From VRUE01 sp036524775 (GTDB lineage: Bacteria; Actinomycetota; Thermoleophilia; Solirubrobacterales; 70-9): 8,311 nt of DNA. Below, piece after piece: positions 7,485 through 8,311 of this stretch. Numbering within the stretch: position 1 is the stretch's first letter; each line of letters begins with the position of its first letter. Both the position numbers and the translations under genes were made by a program. The notes under the pieces are model-generated. The model was not told the origin of the DNA. It saw only the letters and a program-made list of their open reading frames with translations, and ran no database searches. Location of the stretch: positions 1 to 8,311 of the forward strand of contig DATDBO010000050.1 in assembly GCA_036524775.1 (NCBI GenBank), in the 5' to 3' direction.

Positions 7485-8311
7485 TCAGCTCCAATCCCTG
7501 ATGTCGACGAAGTGGCCTTCGATCGCGGCGGCGGCTGCCATCCGCGGGCTGACCAGGTGGGTGCGCCCGCCCTTGCCCTGGCGACCCTCGAAGTTGCGGT
7601 TCGAGGTCGAGGCGCAGCGCTCGCCCTCGATCAGGATGTCGGGGTTCATGCCGAGGCACATCGAGCAGCCCGCCTCGCGCCACTCGAACCCGGCCGAGCG
7701 GAAGACGTCGTGCAGGCCCTCCTCCTCGGCGACCGCCTTGACCTGCTGGGAGCCGGGCACGACCATTGCCCGCACCGAGCCGGCGACCTTGCGGCCGTCG
7801 ACGATCGCGGCGGCCTCGCGCAGGTCCTCGATCCGCGAGTTGGTGCAGGAGCCGATGAAGACGCGTTCGGGCGCGACCTCGGTCATCGGCGTGCCGGGCC
7901 GGAGCGCCATGTAGGCGAGCGCCCGTTCGGCCGATTCGCGGTCGGCGGGAGACTCCATCGCGGCCGGGTCGGGGACCGAGTCGGTCACCTCGACCACCAT
8001 CCCGGGATTGGTCCCCCAGGTGACCATCGGCGAGATGCCGGCGGCGTCGATCTCGACCTCGCAGTCGAAGCTCGCCCCGGGGTCGGTCGGGAGCTGCCTC
8101 CAGCGCTCGACCGCGGCGTCGAAGTCGGCCGGTGCGGCGGGCTTGCCGCGCACCCACTCGAAGGTCGTCTCGTCGGGAGCGATCATCCCGGCGCGGCCGC
8201 CGCCCTCGATCGTCATGTTGCAGACGGTCATGCGCTGCTCCATCGTGAAGCCGCGGATCACCTCGCCCGCGTACTCGACCGCGTGGCCCGCGGCGCCGTT
8301 GGTGCCCATCT
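7485..8311 (-). CDS. leuC: 3-isopropylmalate dehydratase large subunit, 5'-truncated by window edge
   Basis: LeuC is the 4Fe-4S aconitase-family subunit that, with LeuD, isomerises 2-isopropylmalate to 3-isopropylmalate in leucine synthesis. With citramalate it carries out the equivalent step towards isoleucine. About 275 C-terminal residues are visible. The three cluster-ligating cysteines are present: one in the motif FIGSCTNSR (residue 155 of the visible part) and two in AGCSMCLGMNPD (215 and 218). The 60-residue spacing between the first two matches E. coli LeuC. NRNFEGRQG and SPRMAAAAAIEGHFVD are typical of the C-terminal core. The first visible Met (8309-8307) lies inside the family's conserved GT..GxGHxxE(F/Y)xGE segment, so it is not the true start; by comparison with the roughly 466-residue E. 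coli protein, about 190 residues lie beyond the window. The stop TGA (7487-7485) is 2 nt before leuD. The frame is intact with no sign of degeneration. Confidence 0.96.
   Translation of the reverse strand, partial: MGTNGAAGHAVEYAGEVIRGFTMEQRMTVCNMTIEGGGRAGMIAPDETTFEWVRGKPAAPADFDAAVERWRQLPTDPGASFDCEVEIDAAGISPMVTWGTNPGMVVEVTDSVPDPAAMESPADRESAERALAYMALRPGTPMTEVAPERVFIGSCTNSRIEDLREAAAIVDGRKVAGSVRAMVVPGSQQVKAVAEEEGLHDVFRSAGFEWREAGCSMCLGMNPDILIEGERCASTSNRNFEGRQGKGGRTHLVSPRMAAAAAIEGHFVDIRDWS
7489..7492 (-). promoter_or_regulatory. Ribosome-binding site of leuD
   Basis: GGAG on the minus strand lies 6 nt upstream of the leuD ATG, within the last codons of leuC. It is one of the clearer Shine-Dalgarno sites in the window and supports the ATG at 7482 as the start. 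Confidence 0.6.

Noticed and set aside
6919..8157. Single minus-strand frame spanning leuC sequence and leuD as a fused LeuCD protein
   Set aside because: The upstream part of this frame is an Arg/Gly-rich out-of-frame reading of leuC. The real leuC frame ends at 7485 with a TGA, and leuD starts separately at 7482 with its own ribosome-binding site.

Overview
The window is GC-rich (roughly 70% by eye). It is filled by eight genes, all on the minus strand and tightly packed, so the layout is one probable operon read from right to left. Order of transcription: leuC (5' part outside the window), leuD, a class I SAM-dependent methyltransferase, leuB, ilvE, cimA, a DegT/DnrJ-type PLP aminotransferase, and argH (3' part outside the window). 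The strong G/C preference at third codon positions, frequent GTG starts and the protein sequences suggest a high-GC actinobacterium, perhaps of the Thermoleophilia/Solirubrobacterales kind. That lineage guess is inference; no rRNA or other marker is present.

Layout. 8311-7485 leuC and 7482-6919 leuD encode the two subunits of isopropylmalate isomerase, 2 nt apart. 6907-6140 is a Tam-like methyltransferase placed 11 nt after leuD. 6097-5018 is leuB (3-isopropylmalate dehydrogenase). A 38-nt gap follows, with a possible promoter and hairpin, then 4979-4038 ilvE (branched-chain aminotransferase). A 70-nt gap with a second hairpin precedes 3967-2390 cimA ((R)-citramalate synthase). cimA overlaps 2397-1249, the DegT-type aminotransferase, which in turn overlaps argH (1249-1) by one base. 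No gene-free stretch exceeds 70 nt. There are no RNA genes, mobile elements, CRISPR arrays or convincing terminators.

How the genes work together. CimA makes citramalate from pyruvate and acetyl-CoA. LeuCD and LeuB, known to act on citramalate-pathway intermediates as well as on leucine intermediates, can turn this into 2-oxobutyrate for isoleucine. IlvE performs the final transamination of Ile, Leu and Val. The cluster therefore carries the shared leucine/threonine-independent isoleucine machinery; leuA and ilvBCD are not in view. argH adds the last step of arginine synthesis. Two genes do not fit a textbook amino-acid operon. One is the methyltransferase between leuD and leuB, which may act on a dicarboxylate or tricarboxylate of this pathway. 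The other is the DegT-type aminotransferase, translationally coupled between cimA and argH. These are the most interesting elements.
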